Source: Kibdelosporangium banguiense
GTDB lineage: Bacteria > Actinomycetota > Actinomycetes > Mycobacteriales > Pseudonocardiaceae
Length of the DNA: 64,000 nt
NCBI RefSeq assembly: GCF_017876405.1
Contig: NZ_JAGINW010000001.1
Coordinates: 7,949,203-8,013,202, forward strand
Direction of reading: 5' to 3'
Each line of letters starts with the position of its first letter. The first letter of the stretch is position 1. Positions 26,092-34,891 of the stretch are shown here, one piece after another. Made by a program: the position numbers and the translations under genes. The notes beneath the pieces are model-generated. The model was given only the letters and a program-made list of their open reading frames with translations, was not told the origin of the DNA and made no database searches.

Positions 26092-26915
26092 CCGGCCTGC
26101 ACGGGGTTGTCGAGCCGGCCGATACCGGCGATCTCGGTGACGAGGCGGTCCCCGGCGGCGAGGTAGCGTGGTGGTTTGCGGGCGTGTCCCACTCCGCCGG
26201 GTGTGCCGGTGGCGATCACGTCGCCTGGGCGCAGGGTCATGATCGTGGATACGTAACGCACCAGGTCGACGGGGGCGAAGACCAGGTCCGAGGTGTCGGC
26301 TTTCTGCAGGACCTCGCCGCCCACCGAGCAGCTGATCGCCAGTGCCGGGCGGACCCCGCCAGGCAGCTCGTCGGGCGTGACCAGGACTGGCCCGATGGGA
26401 GTCGTGCCCTCGAAGGTCTTGCCCTGCAACCATTCTGTGGTGCGGTACTGCCAGTCGCGCATGGTGACGTCGTTGAGCACGGTGAACCCGGCGATCGCGG
26501 CCGCTGCGTCGTCATCGGTGGCGCGCCGCACGGTCTTGCCGATCACCACGGCCAGTTCGGCTTCCCAGTCCACAGTGGATGATTCGGGGGCGAGCTGGAC
26601 GGCGTCGCGTGGCCCGATCAGCGCGTCGGCGAACTTGGCGAACAGCGTCGGGTGGGCCGGCAGGTCGCGGCCCATCTCCAGGATGTGGGTGCGGTAGTTC
26701 AGCCCGACGCACACGATCTTGCCCGGTCGTGGCACGACCGGGGCGAGCTCGGTGCCGGAAGGGTGGACTGGACCGGCGGTCTCGGCGGAGTAGCCGGACC
26801 AGTCCTCCCGCTCCAGCAGGGCGCCCACGTCCGGGGCGCCGAGTTCGACATAGCCTTCGGAGGTCAGGCGGGCGGCGCGGGTGCCGTCGGGGGTGCGGAT
26901 GGTCGCCAGTCTCAC
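26088..26915 (-). CDS. Fumarylpyruvate hydrolase, FAA hydrolase family
   Basis: 275-aa enzyme. Conserved FAH signatures include VCVGLNYRTHILEMG, DWEAELAVVIGK (metal-binding Glu residues), GFTVLNDVTMRDWQ and GDVIATGTPGGVG. It should cleave fumarylpyruvate to fumarate and pyruvate, the final step of gentisate breakdown. A GTG start at 26915 overlaps the stop of the dioxygenase gene, and its own stop overlaps the isomerase start, giving a three-gene coupled block. FAA proteins can act on other acylpyruvates, but the operon fixes the role. Confidence 0.92.
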   Translation of the reverse strand: MRLATIRTPDGTRAARLTSEGYVELGAPDVGALLEREDWSGYSAETAGPVHPSGTELAPVVPRPGKIVCVGLNYRTHILEMGRDLPAHPTLFAKFADALIGPRDAVQLAPESSTVDWEAELAVVIGKTVRRATDDDAAAAIAGFTVLNDVTMRDWQYRTTEWLQGKTFEGTTPIGPVLVTPDELPGGVRPALAISCSVGGEVLQKADTSDLVFAPVDLVRYVSTIMTLRPGDVIATGTPGGVGHARKPPRYLAAGDRLVTEIAGIGRLDNPVQAG

Positions 26916-28027
26916 CGGTTGTCCTCCGGGGTGTGCGTGCGGTGCAGGTGCAGGCGTTCGGCGATCGGGGTGTCGCTGAACCGGAACAGGTCCAGCCCTC
27001 GGTCGGTGGTCACGGTCAGCGGCTGCCAGGACGGCACCACGAACAGGTCGCCCCGGCTCACCTGCCAGCTCACGTCCGCGACGGTGACCTCACCGGTTCC
27101 GTCGAACACCTGGTAGACCGACGAACCGACCTCGCGGACCGGGGCGGTCGCGGTGTCGGGGGCCAGCCGGTGGAACTCGGTGCGCATCGTGGGCATGATG
27201 TCGCCGCCGGTGGTGGGGTTGGTGAACCGCACCGCGGCGTGTCCAGGCTCGATGGTCGCGTGGTACCCCTCGGCCTCCAGCGCGAGCTGCTCGGCCAGTG
27301 CCCGATCGGTGTGCTCCCACCGGTACGCCAGCAGTGGCGTTGCCGGGGCCGGCTCCAGGTGGGTCAGCGGCCGCAGGCCTGGATGCGCCCAGAGCCGTTC
27401 CGACCTGGAGCGCTCCGGCGCCTCCCGCGTCTCGACCTCGTCCGGGCCGAACTCGAAGAAGGTCGAGTCCGTGAAGTACTGGAACGGGATGTCCAGGCCG
27501 TCGATCCACGCCATCGGGTGGTCGGTGATGTTGTGGTGCCCGTGCCAGTTCCACCCGGCCTGCGGGAGGAAGTCGCCTCGGCGCATCGCCACCGGGTCCC
27601 CGTTGACGACGGTCCAGACACCTTCGCCCTCGACGACGAACCGGAACGCGTTCTGCGTGTGCCGGTGCACGGGCGCGTCCTCACCCGGATTGAGGTACTG
27701 GATCGCCGCCCACAACGTCGGCGTGGCGAATGGCCGGCCGCCCAGCCCGGGGTTCGCCAGCGCGATCGCGCGCCGCTCGCCGCCACGGCCCACCGGCACC
27801 AGTTCGCCCGCCCGCTCGGCCATCGGCAGCAACCGCTCCCACCGCCACAGGTGCGGTAACGCCTTCGACCGCGGCGCGGACGGCATCAGATCGCCGATCT
27901 CGGTCCACAGTGGAATCAGCAGCTCCGACTCGAACCCGCGGTACAGCGCCGCCAGTTCCGGGGTGCGTTCCGGCTGGTTCTCGCCCTCGCTCGCGGTGAT
28001 GCGCACAGGAGAACTCGTCGACTGCAT
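26912..28027 (-). CDS. Gentisate 1,2-dioxygenase, bicupin
   Basis: 371-aa bicupin. The N-terminal cupin has the Fe(II) ligand pattern in APVHRHTQNAFRFVVEGEG and a later NWHGHHNITDHP segment; the second cupin runs through the C-terminal third. The enzyme opens the ring of gentisate to maleylpyruvate with O2. It is the first gene of the minus-strand block with the hydrolase and isomerase, 49 bases downstream of the IclR gene end, and the FAD monooxygenase that makes gentisate is divergent nearby. Confidence 0.93.
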   Translation of the reverse strand: MQSTSSPVRITASEGENQPERTPELAALYRGFESELLIPLWTEIGDLMPSAPRSKALPHLWRWERLLPMAERAGELVPVGRGGERRAIALANPGLGGRPFATPTLWAAIQYLNPGEDAPVHRHTQNAFRFVVEGEGVWTVVNGDPVAMRRGDFLPQAGWNWHGHHNITDHPMAWIDGLDIPFQYFTDSTFFEFGPDEVETREAPERSRSERLWAHPGLRPLTHLEPAPATPLLAYRWEHTDRALAEQLALEAEGYHATIEPGHAAVRFTNPTTGGDIMPTMRTEFHRLAPDTATAPVREVGSSVYQVFDGTGEVTVADVSWQVSRGDLFVVPSWQPLTVTTDRGLDLFRFSDTPIAERLHLHRTHTPEDNR

Positions 28028-28076
28028 ACCGGCCAGCCTGGCCCAGTTCTGACCACAGGGATGACTTTTTCTGCTG

Positions 28077-28826
28077 TCAAGAATTATTGAGCCGGCCGAG
28101 CTCCCGTTCGATCAGCGTGGCCACGGCCGACAGCTCGGTCACCCAGCCGGCCAACCGGTCCCGATCGAAGCGGGCCGTCGGCATGGCCACACTGAGCGCG
28201 GCGACCGGCGCACCACCCGCGTCACGAATCGCCACGCCGAAAGCGGTCACCCCGGTCTCGGTCAACTGGTCGTTGATGCCGAAACCGCGCCGGCGCACCA
28301 GCCCGAGCTCGCGGCGCAGCCGCCGCAGGTCGGCCTCCGGCAACGAGCCGAACATCGACGTGACCTGCTCGGGTGGCAACGTGGCCAGCAGTGCCTTGCC
28401 CCCGGAAGTCCTGTGGGCCGGGAGCGCCTGCCCCATCCGGTCACCCACCCGTAGCGGTCGCGAGCACTCCGCCGTGGCGATGAACCGGACCTCGGTGCCG
28501 ACCAGCACCATCAGGTTCGAAGACTCCTGGATCCGGTCGGACAGCGCGCGCATGTGCGGCCCGGCCACCCGGCGCAGCAGTGCCAGTGGCGCCTCGCTCA
28601 CCGGGGCCGGGCGCAGCATGCGGCCAGGGACGTAGTCACGATTGGCCGAACGCTCCGCGAAGTCCCGGTACACCAGCATCGCCAGCAACCGGTGCGCCGT
28701 CGATGCGGACACCCCGAGCCGTTCTGCCGCGTCGGTCACCCGCAGGCGACCTTCTGCCTGCAACACCTGCGCCAGCAACAGCGCGTTGTCCACAGAGTCG
28801 ATCGCGTAGGGCGGTCTGTTCTTCAC
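28077..28826 (-). CDS. IclR family transcriptional regulator of the gentisate genes
   Basis: 249-aa regulator: N-terminal winged helix (AAERLGVSASTAHRLLAMLV as recognition part, about residues 30-60) and the C-terminal IclR effector domain (MRALSDRIQESSNLMVLVG, TSGGKALLATLPPE, GFGINDQLTETGVTAFGVAI). It sits between the divergent monooxygenase gene (47 bases between starts) and the gentisate operon and so is placed to control both. IclR proteins in aromatic pathways usually respond to the substrate or a ring-cleavage precursor. Confidence 0.92.
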   Translation of the reverse strand: MKNRPPYAIDSVDNALLLAQVLQAEGRLRVTDAAERLGVSASTAHRLLAMLVYRDFAERSANRDYVPGRMLRPAPVSEAPLALLRRVAGPHMRALSDRIQESSNLMVLVGTEVRFIATAECSRPLRVGDRMGQALPAHRTSGGKALLATLPPEQVTSMFGSLPEADLRRLRRELGLVRRRGFGINDQLTETGVTAFGVAIRDAGGAPVAALSVAMPTARFDRDRLAGWVTELSAVATLIERELGRLNNS

Positions 28827-28873
28827 AGCAGAAAATTGTATCCCGCCTGACAGAAGCGAGGCAGGATTTCACG

Positions 28874-30034
28874 ATGAACGCCGCACCTGAGGTCGTGGTC
28901 GTGGGAGGCGGGATCGGGGGCCTCGCCAACGCCTACGCCCTCGCGTCCGCCGGCCGTTCTGTGCGGGTGCTCGAACGAGCCGCCGAGTTCACCGAGGTCG
29001 GCGCCGGCTTGCAGATGGCGCCCAACGCGACGCGCGTGCTCGCCGAGTGGGGCTTGCTGGACGAGGTGCTGGCCGCTGGCGTGCTGCCCCGACGGCTCGT
29101 GTTCAAGGACATGCTCGACGGTTCCGAGCTGATCCACCTCGACTTCGACGACTTCACGCGGCGCTACGGCGGGCCGTACGTCGTGATCCACCGCAGTGAC
29201 CTGCTCGGCATCCTGTTCGGGGCCTGCGTGCGTGCCGGTGTCGAGCTCGTGCCCAGTTGCGCCGTCACGGGAGTCTCCGCGAGCAGCGAGTCCGTGGTGG
29301 TGCACGCCGCCGGAGACGAACACAGGGCTGCGCTGGCGATCGCGGCCGACGGGCTGCGCTCGAAGCTACGCGGCAAGTTCAGCGCCGACGAACCGGTCTG
29401 CTCTGGATACGTCGCCTACCGTGGCACGGTTCCCGTCTCCGAGCTTGGCCAGGACGTCGACTCGGATGCCCGTACCGATGTGGTCATCTACATCGGACCC
29501 GGCTGCCACTTGGTCCACTATCCTTTGCGGCAAGGGGAAATCTTCAACACGGTCGCGGTGTTCTCGTCCCCTGCCTATCGCGGCGGTGCGGACGAATGGG
29601 GCGGGCCGGAGGAGCTCGACCGCGCGTTCTCCGATGCCTGCCCGACGGCCAAAGCCGGGTTGCGCATGCTGTGGCGGGACCGCCGCTGGCCGATGTACGA
29701 CCGGCTTCCTATTCCACAGTGGACTCGGGACCGGCTCGTGCTCAGTGGTGACGCGGCGCACCCTATGCTGCAGTACCTGGCCCAGGGCGCGTGCCAGGCC
29801 ATCGAGGATGCCCACTGTCTCGCGGGCGAAGCCGGCAAGAGCCCGGACTGGGACGTGGCGATCCGGCGGTACGAGGCCGAACGCACCGCACGGACTGCCC
29901 AGGTGCAGGCCAACGCCCGGATCTGGGGCGACATCTGGCATGTCGACGGCGTCGGGCGGCTGATCCGCAACGAGTTGTTCCGCACCCTCGGCGACCGCAA
30001 GTACACCTACGTTGACTGGCTCTACGGCCGCTGA
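28874..30034 (+). CDS. FAD-dependent monooxygenase, probable 3-hydroxybenzoate 6-hydroxylase
   Basis: 386-aa group A flavoprotein hydroxylase: GGGIGGLANAYALASAG is the FAD-binding GxGxxG motif at residues 10-26, the NAD(P)H/FAD DG motif appears as AIAADGLRSKLRG, and VLSGDAAHPMLQYLAQGACQ is the second FAD motif. Length and motifs fit 3-hydroxybenzoate 6-hydroxylase or salicylate hydroxylase. Because the divergent operon degrades gentisate, hydroxylation of 3-hydroxybenzoate (or of salicylate at C5) to gentisate is the logical reaction. ATG 28874 has AGGCAGGA upstream; the frame upstream of it is antisense to IclR. Confidence 0.9.
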   Translation: MNAAPEVVVVGGGIGGLANAYALASAGRSVRVLERAAEFTEVGAGLQMAPNATRVLAEWGLLDEVLAAGVLPRRLVFKDMLDGSELIHLDFDDFTRRYGGPYVVIHRSDLLGILFGACVRAGVELVPSCAVTGVSASSESVVVHAAGDEHRAALAIAADGLRSKLRGKFSADEPVCSGYVAYRGTVPVSELGQDVDSDARTDVVIYIGPGCHLVHYPLRQGEIFNTVAVFSSPAYRGGADEWGGPEELDRAFSDACPTAKAGLRMLWRDRRWPMYDRLPIPQWTRDRLVLSGDAAHPMLQYLAQGACQAIEDAHCLAGEAGKSPDWDVAIRRYEAERTARTAQVQANARIWGDIWHVDGVGRLIRNELFRTLGDRKYTYVDWLYGR

Positions 30035-30043
30035 ACGGTTATG

Positions 30044-31426
30044 TCAGCGCGCAGGGATCACGGCCTCCGCAGGTGATTTGCCGATCGCGACGTACGCAGG
30101 GAACTGCTCGACCGGCTGCCCTTGCAAGTACTCGTTCATGAACTTCTGCCACGCCTGGGCCGCGAGCGTGCTGTCGAGCACAGCTCCTGTCTTGTCCCGC
30201 AACGCTGAGTTGTCGTCGGTGCCCAGCCAGACCGAAGCCGACAGCTGGGGCGTGTAGCCAGTCATCCAGGTGGCGCAGTTGTCGGACTTCTTGGTCTTGC
30301 CCTCGACAGCGGTACAGCCGTGCACGCCGGCTTTGCCCGCGCATGGCCTGTTCCCGGCGCAGGGGAACTTGGCGGCCGCGGGCAGCAGGGCCTCGGTGAC
30401 GTTGCGGGCGATCTTGGCGTTGAGATCGGGAACGTCCTCGTCGAACGCGGGCTTTCCCGCGGCCTGTGCTTCGGTGTTGGCCAGGACGATCTGGTTCGTC
30501 GTCGGGTCGGTCACTTTGGCGACCATGTGTGGTGCGCGCTTGGTGCCGTTGGCCGCGAACGTGGCGTACGCACTGGCGATGTCGACCGGCCGTGCCTGAT
30601 AGACGTCACCACCGAGGGCGATGGCAATGTTCGGTGCGACGCCGGCTTCGCCCTCCAACGGAATCTTCTTGATGCCGACGTTCGGCGGGATACCCGCATC
30701 AATCGCGGCCCTGGCCACCGCGAGGGTGCCGACCTCGTTGTAGGCGATGTCGGCGAAGACGGTGTTGACGGACAACTCCATGGCTCGGGCCACGCTGCAG
30801 TGCTTACCGCAGGCGTTGTTGTCGGTGTTGCTCACCTCCAAGCACTTCGCGCCCTCCGTTCCGCAGTTCTTGCCGAACGCACGCGGCGACGAGCCGTCGT
30901 AGACCTCGCCGAGGCCTTTGCCCTTCTGCAGCAAGGCGACCAGGTCGAAGGGCATGAACGTGCTACCGGGGTTCTGCCAGGCCCGGGTGTAGTCGAACTC
31001 GGCTTTCTCCGCCTGGTAGCCATTGAGGGCCACGATCCGGCCCGTCCGCGGATCGACTGCGACCAAGGCCATCCGCAGATTTCCCGGCTGTCCCTGCCGG
31101 GCTTCGTTGAGGATCCGTTCGCCACGTTCCTGCGCCGCCCGCTCGAGGGTCAACCCGACCGTGTACCCCTTGTGGGACAATGTGTCCGCAGTGATACCCG
31201 CCGCGTCCAGTTCACGCTTGGCCTGCTCGACGAGCAGCTTCGCCGAAGCGGTGTCCGGCCGCAGCTCAGAACCGTCCGACCAGGTGAACAGCACCGGTTT
31301 CGGTTGTGGCGCGGCCTGGCCAGGATCCGGGTCCTGCAGCGCGAAATAGGCCACCACCAGACCGGCGACCAGCAGTACCGCCACCACGACATAGCCGATG
31401 TTGCGTTTGCTCACACCCACCCCCAA
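30044..31426 (-). CDS. Penicillin-binding-protein-like transpeptidase domain protein with altered active site
   Basis: About 460 aa, with one N-terminal membrane helix (YVVVAVLLVAGLVVAYFAL) and an extracytoplasmic PBP transpeptidase fold without a glycosyltransferase domain. The SxxK motif reads STFM (S155, M158 replaces the catalytic lysine), SVN fits SxN, and KTG reads KAG. The SxxK lysine is essential in active PBPs, so this is probably a pseudoenzyme or carries out another task. Eight or more cysteines (for example KNCGTEGAKC, NACGKHC, FPCAGNRPC) suggest disulfides, unusual for the family. The TTG at 31426 has AGGAGA 6 bases upstream; GTG 31420 and ATG 31501 are alternatives. Confidence 0.82.
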   Translation of the reverse strand: MGVGVSKRNIGYVVVAVLLVAGLVVAYFALQDPDPGQAAPQPKPVLFTWSDGSELRPDTASAKLLVEQAKRELDAAGITADTLSHKGYTVGLTLERAAQERGERILNEARQGQPGNLRMALVAVDPRTGRIVALNGYQAEKAEFDYTRAWQNPGSTFMPFDLVALLQKGKGLGEVYDGSSPRAFGKNCGTEGAKCLEVSNTDNNACGKHCSVARAMELSVNTVFADIAYNEVGTLAVARAAIDAGIPPNVGIKKIPLEGEAGVAPNIAIALGGDVYQARPVDIASAYATFAANGTKRAPHMVAKVTDPTTNQIVLANTEAQAAGKPAFDEDVPDLNAKIARNVTEALLPAAAKFPCAGNRPCAGKAGVHGCTAVEGKTKKSDNCATWMTGYTPQLSASVWLGTDDNSALRDKTGAVLDSTLAAQAWQKFMNEYLQGQPVEQFPAYVAIGKSPAEAVIPAR

Positions 31427-31574
31427 GGCAAGTCTCCTGGGGGAGTATGCCGGATCGTCACCGGTGACCTGATTCGGGTCGATTGTCACGATTGTGTTCA
31501 TCGGGAGTTCAAGATCGGTGCGGATACTCGCCCGGTCGCGTGTCGGCGCGGCTGGAGTGAGAAGAGGTTCTGCG

Positions 31575-33047
31575 ATGAATGACCCTGAGCGCCCCCAGGT
31601 CTCACGGCGCCGACTCGTCAAGTATGCCGGTGTCGGTGCGACGTTCGTCGCTGCCGGTCCGTTGGCCCCTACGGCCGCGGCTGACGAGGCTGAGGTCCAG
31701 GGACGGGGTGACTCGCGCCATCGGGTCTGGCGGGCCGGTGATCACCACGTGCACTCGGAGTACAGCGGAAGCTTCGACACCTCGGTCAGTCCGCCGAGAT
31801 TCACCAAGGGCGCGGACGCGGTGTACCCGATCGTGACCAACGCGATCATGGCGAAGCACTTCGGCCTTACGTGGGCGATGTGCACCGACCACGGCGGGCC
31901 GACGCACTCGAAGGTCAACCTGGAACTGGCGTACCCGGATCTGCTGCGGTCGCGCAAGCTGGTGCCTGAGGTGTTGCAGTTCTGGGGCATGGAGTTCGAC
32001 ACGCCCGCGCAGGACCACCACACGCTGATGATCCCGCGGCACGACGACGAGGCCAAGCAGCTGTTCGAGCTGGAAAGCCGCTTCGCCAAGCACGACGCGT
32101 TCCCGGCCGACCCGGGCCGGGACACCGAGGCGAAGATGATCGAGTTCCTGAAGGCCGCCAAGGACATGCGGCACAAGCCCTTGGTGATCGGGCACCACAC
32201 GTCGCGATCGGCAAGCGGCCTGGGCGTGTACGGGCAGGACACACCGCGGGAGTTCCGCAACGGCAACAACATCGCGCCTGACGTCTACGTCGGCTTCGAA
32301 GGCGCGCCCGGTCACCAGGCGGGGCCGCTCAACGGCGGTGCGCGCGGCGGGTACGGCAACTACCCGACACACGGTGGCTTCGACCAGATGACCGCCCGGG
32401 TCGGTGGCCTGTGGGACTCGCTCCTGGGCGAAGGACGACGCTGGTGGATCACCGCGACGTCCGACTCGCACGTGCACTGGACGCGTGGCGGGGCGGACTT
32501 CTGGCCCGGCGAATACAGCAAGACCTATGTGCTGGCACGCCAGGACTACGGCGACATCATGGACGGACTGCGCAACGGCCGGATCTTCGTCACCACCGGT
32601 GACCTGATCACGAGCCTCGACCTGGCCGCCAGGAGCCGGGACCGGGACGCCGCGGTGGGGGAGACACTCCACCTGCGCAAGCGTGACCGCAACGACGTGG
32701 ACATCGAGATCAGGTTCCGGCCGCTGGACGGCAAGAACGGCAACGGCGACCGTCCGGAGGTCCGGCGGGTGGACCTGATCGTGGGCAACGTGACCGGCGT
32801 GAACGCCAACCTGGACGCCGACACGAACCCGACCACGAAGGTGGTGGCCCGGTTCGGCCCACGAGACTGGCGCAGGCAGGGCTCGGAGTACGTCATCAGG
32901 CACACCCTGCGCAACGTCGAGCAGGACCTGTACGCCCGTGTCCGGGGTACGAACACCGACGAGGCCGAGCCGTTGCCCGACGGCAAGGAGAACCCCTGGA
33001 CCGACCTGTGGTTCTACTCCAACCCCGTCTTCGTTCGCCTCGTGTGA
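31575..33047 (+). CDS. Tat-exported PHP-domain phosphoesterase-like protein
   Basis: 490 aa. The N-terminus has a twin-arginine signal (SRRRLVKYAGVGATFVAAG then PLAPTAAADE). Metal-binding motifs of the PHP superfamily follow in order: DHHVHSEYSG, CTDHGGPTH, a middle GMEFDT, VIGHHTSR and TSDSHVHW. PHP proteins hydrolyse phosphoesters with a trinuclear metal site; the natural substrate is unknown. A C-terminal beta domain (from about GETLHLRKRDRNDV) may bind substrate or surface. It is divergent from the PBP-like gene with a 148-base intergenic region and ends 11 bases before a convergent response regulator gene. Confidence 0.86.
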   Translation: MNDPERPQVSRRRLVKYAGVGATFVAAGPLAPTAAADEAEVQGRGDSRHRVWRAGDHHVHSEYSGSFDTSVSPPRFTKGADAVYPIVTNAIMAKHFGLTWAMCTDHGGPTHSKVNLELAYPDLLRSRKLVPEVLQFWGMEFDTPAQDHHTLMIPRHDDEAKQLFELESRFAKHDAFPADPGRDTEAKMIEFLKAAKDMRHKPLVIGHHTSRSASGLGVYGQDTPREFRNGNNIAPDVYVGFEGAPGHQAGPLNGGARGGYGNYPTHGGFDQMTARVGGLWDSLLGEGRRWWITATSDSHVHWTRGGADFWPGEYSKTYVLARQDYGDIMDGLRNGRIFVTTGDLITSLDLAARSRDRDAAVGETLHLRKRDRNDVDIEIRFRPLDGKNGNGDRPEVRRVDLIVGNVTGVNANLDADTNPTTKVVARFGPRDWRRQGSEYVIRHTLRNVEQDLYARVRGTNTDEAEPLPDGKENPWTDLWFYSNPVFVRLV

Positions 33048-33058
33048 GCCCGCGCGAT

Positions 33059-33724
33059 TCAGTCGGCGACGACGAGTCCTGTCCGGTAGGCGAGGACGAC
33101 TGCCTGCACACGGTCGCGCAGGTCGAGTTTGGTCAGGATGCGGGAGACGTAGGTCTTGACGGTTTCGACTGTGATGCAGAGTTTCGCGGCGATCTCCGCG
33201 TTGGACAGGCCTGCGGCGATCTGTTCGAGCACTTCGACTTCACGGCGGCTCAACGCTTGGCGGACCTCTTGCTGCGCGGTGCCTGCGGGACGTAGCCGCT
33301 GCGCGAAGTGACCGATCAGAGTGCGGGTGACGGCTGGGGCCACGAGTGAGTCACCGGCAGCGACAGTGCGCACGCCGGCGATCAGTTCCGCCGGTGGCGC
33401 GTCCTTGAGCAGGAAGCCGCTGGCGCCGGCCCTGAGCGCCTCGTAGACGTACTCGTCGACGTTGAAAGTGGTGACCACCAGGACTTTTGCCGGTTCTGCC
33501 ACGCCGGGTCCGGCCAGCTGGCGGGTGGCCTCGATGCCGTCGAGGATCGGCATGCGGATGTCCATCACGACGACGTCCGGGCGTAGCCGGAGCGCCTGCT
33601 CGACGGCCTGTCTGCCGTCGGCGGCCTCACCGACGACCGCCATGTCGGGCTGCGCTGAGAAGATCGTGGTGTAACCGGCACGCACCAGTGCCTGGTCCTC
33701 ACAGACCAAAACCCGGACAGGCAT
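33059..33724 (-). CDS. NarL/LuxR-type response regulator
   Basis: 221 aa. Receiver domain residues 1-120 with acidic pocket near VLVCEDQ, phosphoacceptor Asp in VVVMDIRMP and conserved Lys in FLLKDAPP; C-terminal LuxR HTH (LSRREVEVLEQIAAGLSNAE then IAAKLCITVETVKTYV). Its start overlaps the stop of the histidine kinase by one base (TGATG), so the two are translated together. Target genes are unknown; adjacent candidates are the CPBP protease and the PHP gene. Confidence 0.95.
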   Translation of the reverse strand: MPVRVLVCEDQALVRAGYTTIFSAQPDMAVVGEAADGRQAVEQALRLRPDVVVMDIRMPILDGIEATRQLAGPGVAEPAKVLVVTTFNVDEYVYEALRAGASGFLLKDAPPAELIAGVRTVAAGDSLVAPAVTRTLIGHFAQRLRPAGTAQQEVRQALSRREVEVLEQIAAGLSNAEIAAKLCITVETVKTYVSRILTKLDLRDRVQAVVLAYRTGLVVAD

Positions 33725-34866
33725 CAGGCCCCGCTTTTTGACGGGATACGAGCGTGTACGCGAAACCTGCCGTCTGGCGCGGCCGCAGCCACCAGTTCGC
33801 CATCGAGCATGCGTACTCGCTCCCGCAGCCCACTCAGGCCGCGTCCGCCCGACGCGACAACGTGTGGGCCATGCGCGACCCCGTCAGTCGTCACCTCGAT
33901 CTCGATCAGGTCATCGTGATCGTCGATCCTGACCGTTGTGGGTTGTCCGGCCGCGTACTTCATGGCGTTGGTGAGGGCCTCCTGCACCACCCGGTAGGCG
34001 GCAAGTTCGACATCGACGGCGTGTTCGCGCTGATCGCCATGTCTGGCCAGCTCAACTGGCTGGCCGGATGACCGGGCCTGCTCGACGAGGTCGCTGATCC
34101 TGCCGATGGCCGGTGACCGGTCGGCGACAGCGCGATCGCCGGTCGCCTCCAGTACGCCCAGCAGGTGGCGCAGGTCCGTCAGTGCCCGGCGGCCGGTGTC
34201 GCTGATCGCGGAGAGTCCGTCCCCGACGCGTTCGGGCGCGCCGTCGAGCAGGAACTGGGCCGCGTCGGCCTGGATGACCATGGCCGTCACGTGATGCGTC
34301 ACCACATCATGTAAGTCCCGGGCGATGCGGGCACGTTCGTCGGCAGTAGCCACCTCGACACTCAGCCGGCGATGCTCTGCCTCCTCGGCCCGCCATCGCC
34401 GCATCGCGGTCCCGGACATCCAAATCACCACCAGAGTCAGGTAGAACAGCAGGAAAACCTGGACTTGGCTGGGAGAACCCAGCAGGTGCAAGGCGACCGC
34501 CAGCCCGCAGTAGCCTGCGCTCACGCCCACCGCAAGGATCCGGCGGTGCCGGACCTGGTGGGCACCGGCGGCGTAGAGCGCCAGGTAGAGCCCGATACTG
34601 GCGAACGTGTCCGGGTAGCCGAATGACTGGTGCACCGCGAAGGCGACGCCGACGATCACCAGGCAGACCGCCGGCCACCGACGGCGAATCACCAGTGGCG
34701 CCGACTGAGCCAGGACAAGTACCAGCGCCAACCCGTCCGCCGGGCCTTTGGGTAGGTCCCCGAGCTGAGCCCCGATGGCTGAGACGGTCGGCACGAACGC
34801 CAGTGCGGTGAGCGCCACCGCGAACAGAACGTCCTTAGTGGACTGAGAGGTTCGAGTCACGAACAC
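33724..34866 (-). CDS. Sensor histidine kinase, NarL-partner type (HisKA_3)
   Basis: 380 aa. Several membrane helices occupy the first ~155 residues, so the sensing part is membrane-embedded with no large extracellular domain. The dimerisation motif ERARIARDLHDVVTHHVTAM contains the phosphorylated His, and a HATPase_c domain ends with SGGRGLSGLRERV. It phosphorylates the response regulator encoded just downstream. GTG 34866 is the likely start. The stimulus is unknown; kinases of this architecture often sense envelope stress. Confidence 0.94.
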   Translation of the reverse strand: MFVTRTSQSTKDVLFAVALTALAFVPTVSAIGAQLGDLPKGPADGLALVLVLAQSAPLVIRRRWPAVCLVIVGVAFAVHQSFGYPDTFASIGLYLALYAAGAHQVRHRRILAVGVSAGYCGLAVALHLLGSPSQVQVFLLFYLTLVVIWMSGTAMRRWRAEEAEHRRLSVEVATADERARIARDLHDVVTHHVTAMVIQADAAQFLLDGAPERVGDGLSAISDTGRRALTDLRHLLGVLEATGDRAVADRSPAIGRISDLVEQARSSGQPVELARHGDQREHAVDVELAAYRVVQEALTNAMKYAAGQPTTVRIDDHDDLIEIEVTTDGVAHGPHVVASGGRGLSGLRERVRMLDGELVAAAAPDGRFRVHARIPSKSGA

Positions 34867-34891
34867 CGCGCGAGCCTACTGGCACGTGGGT

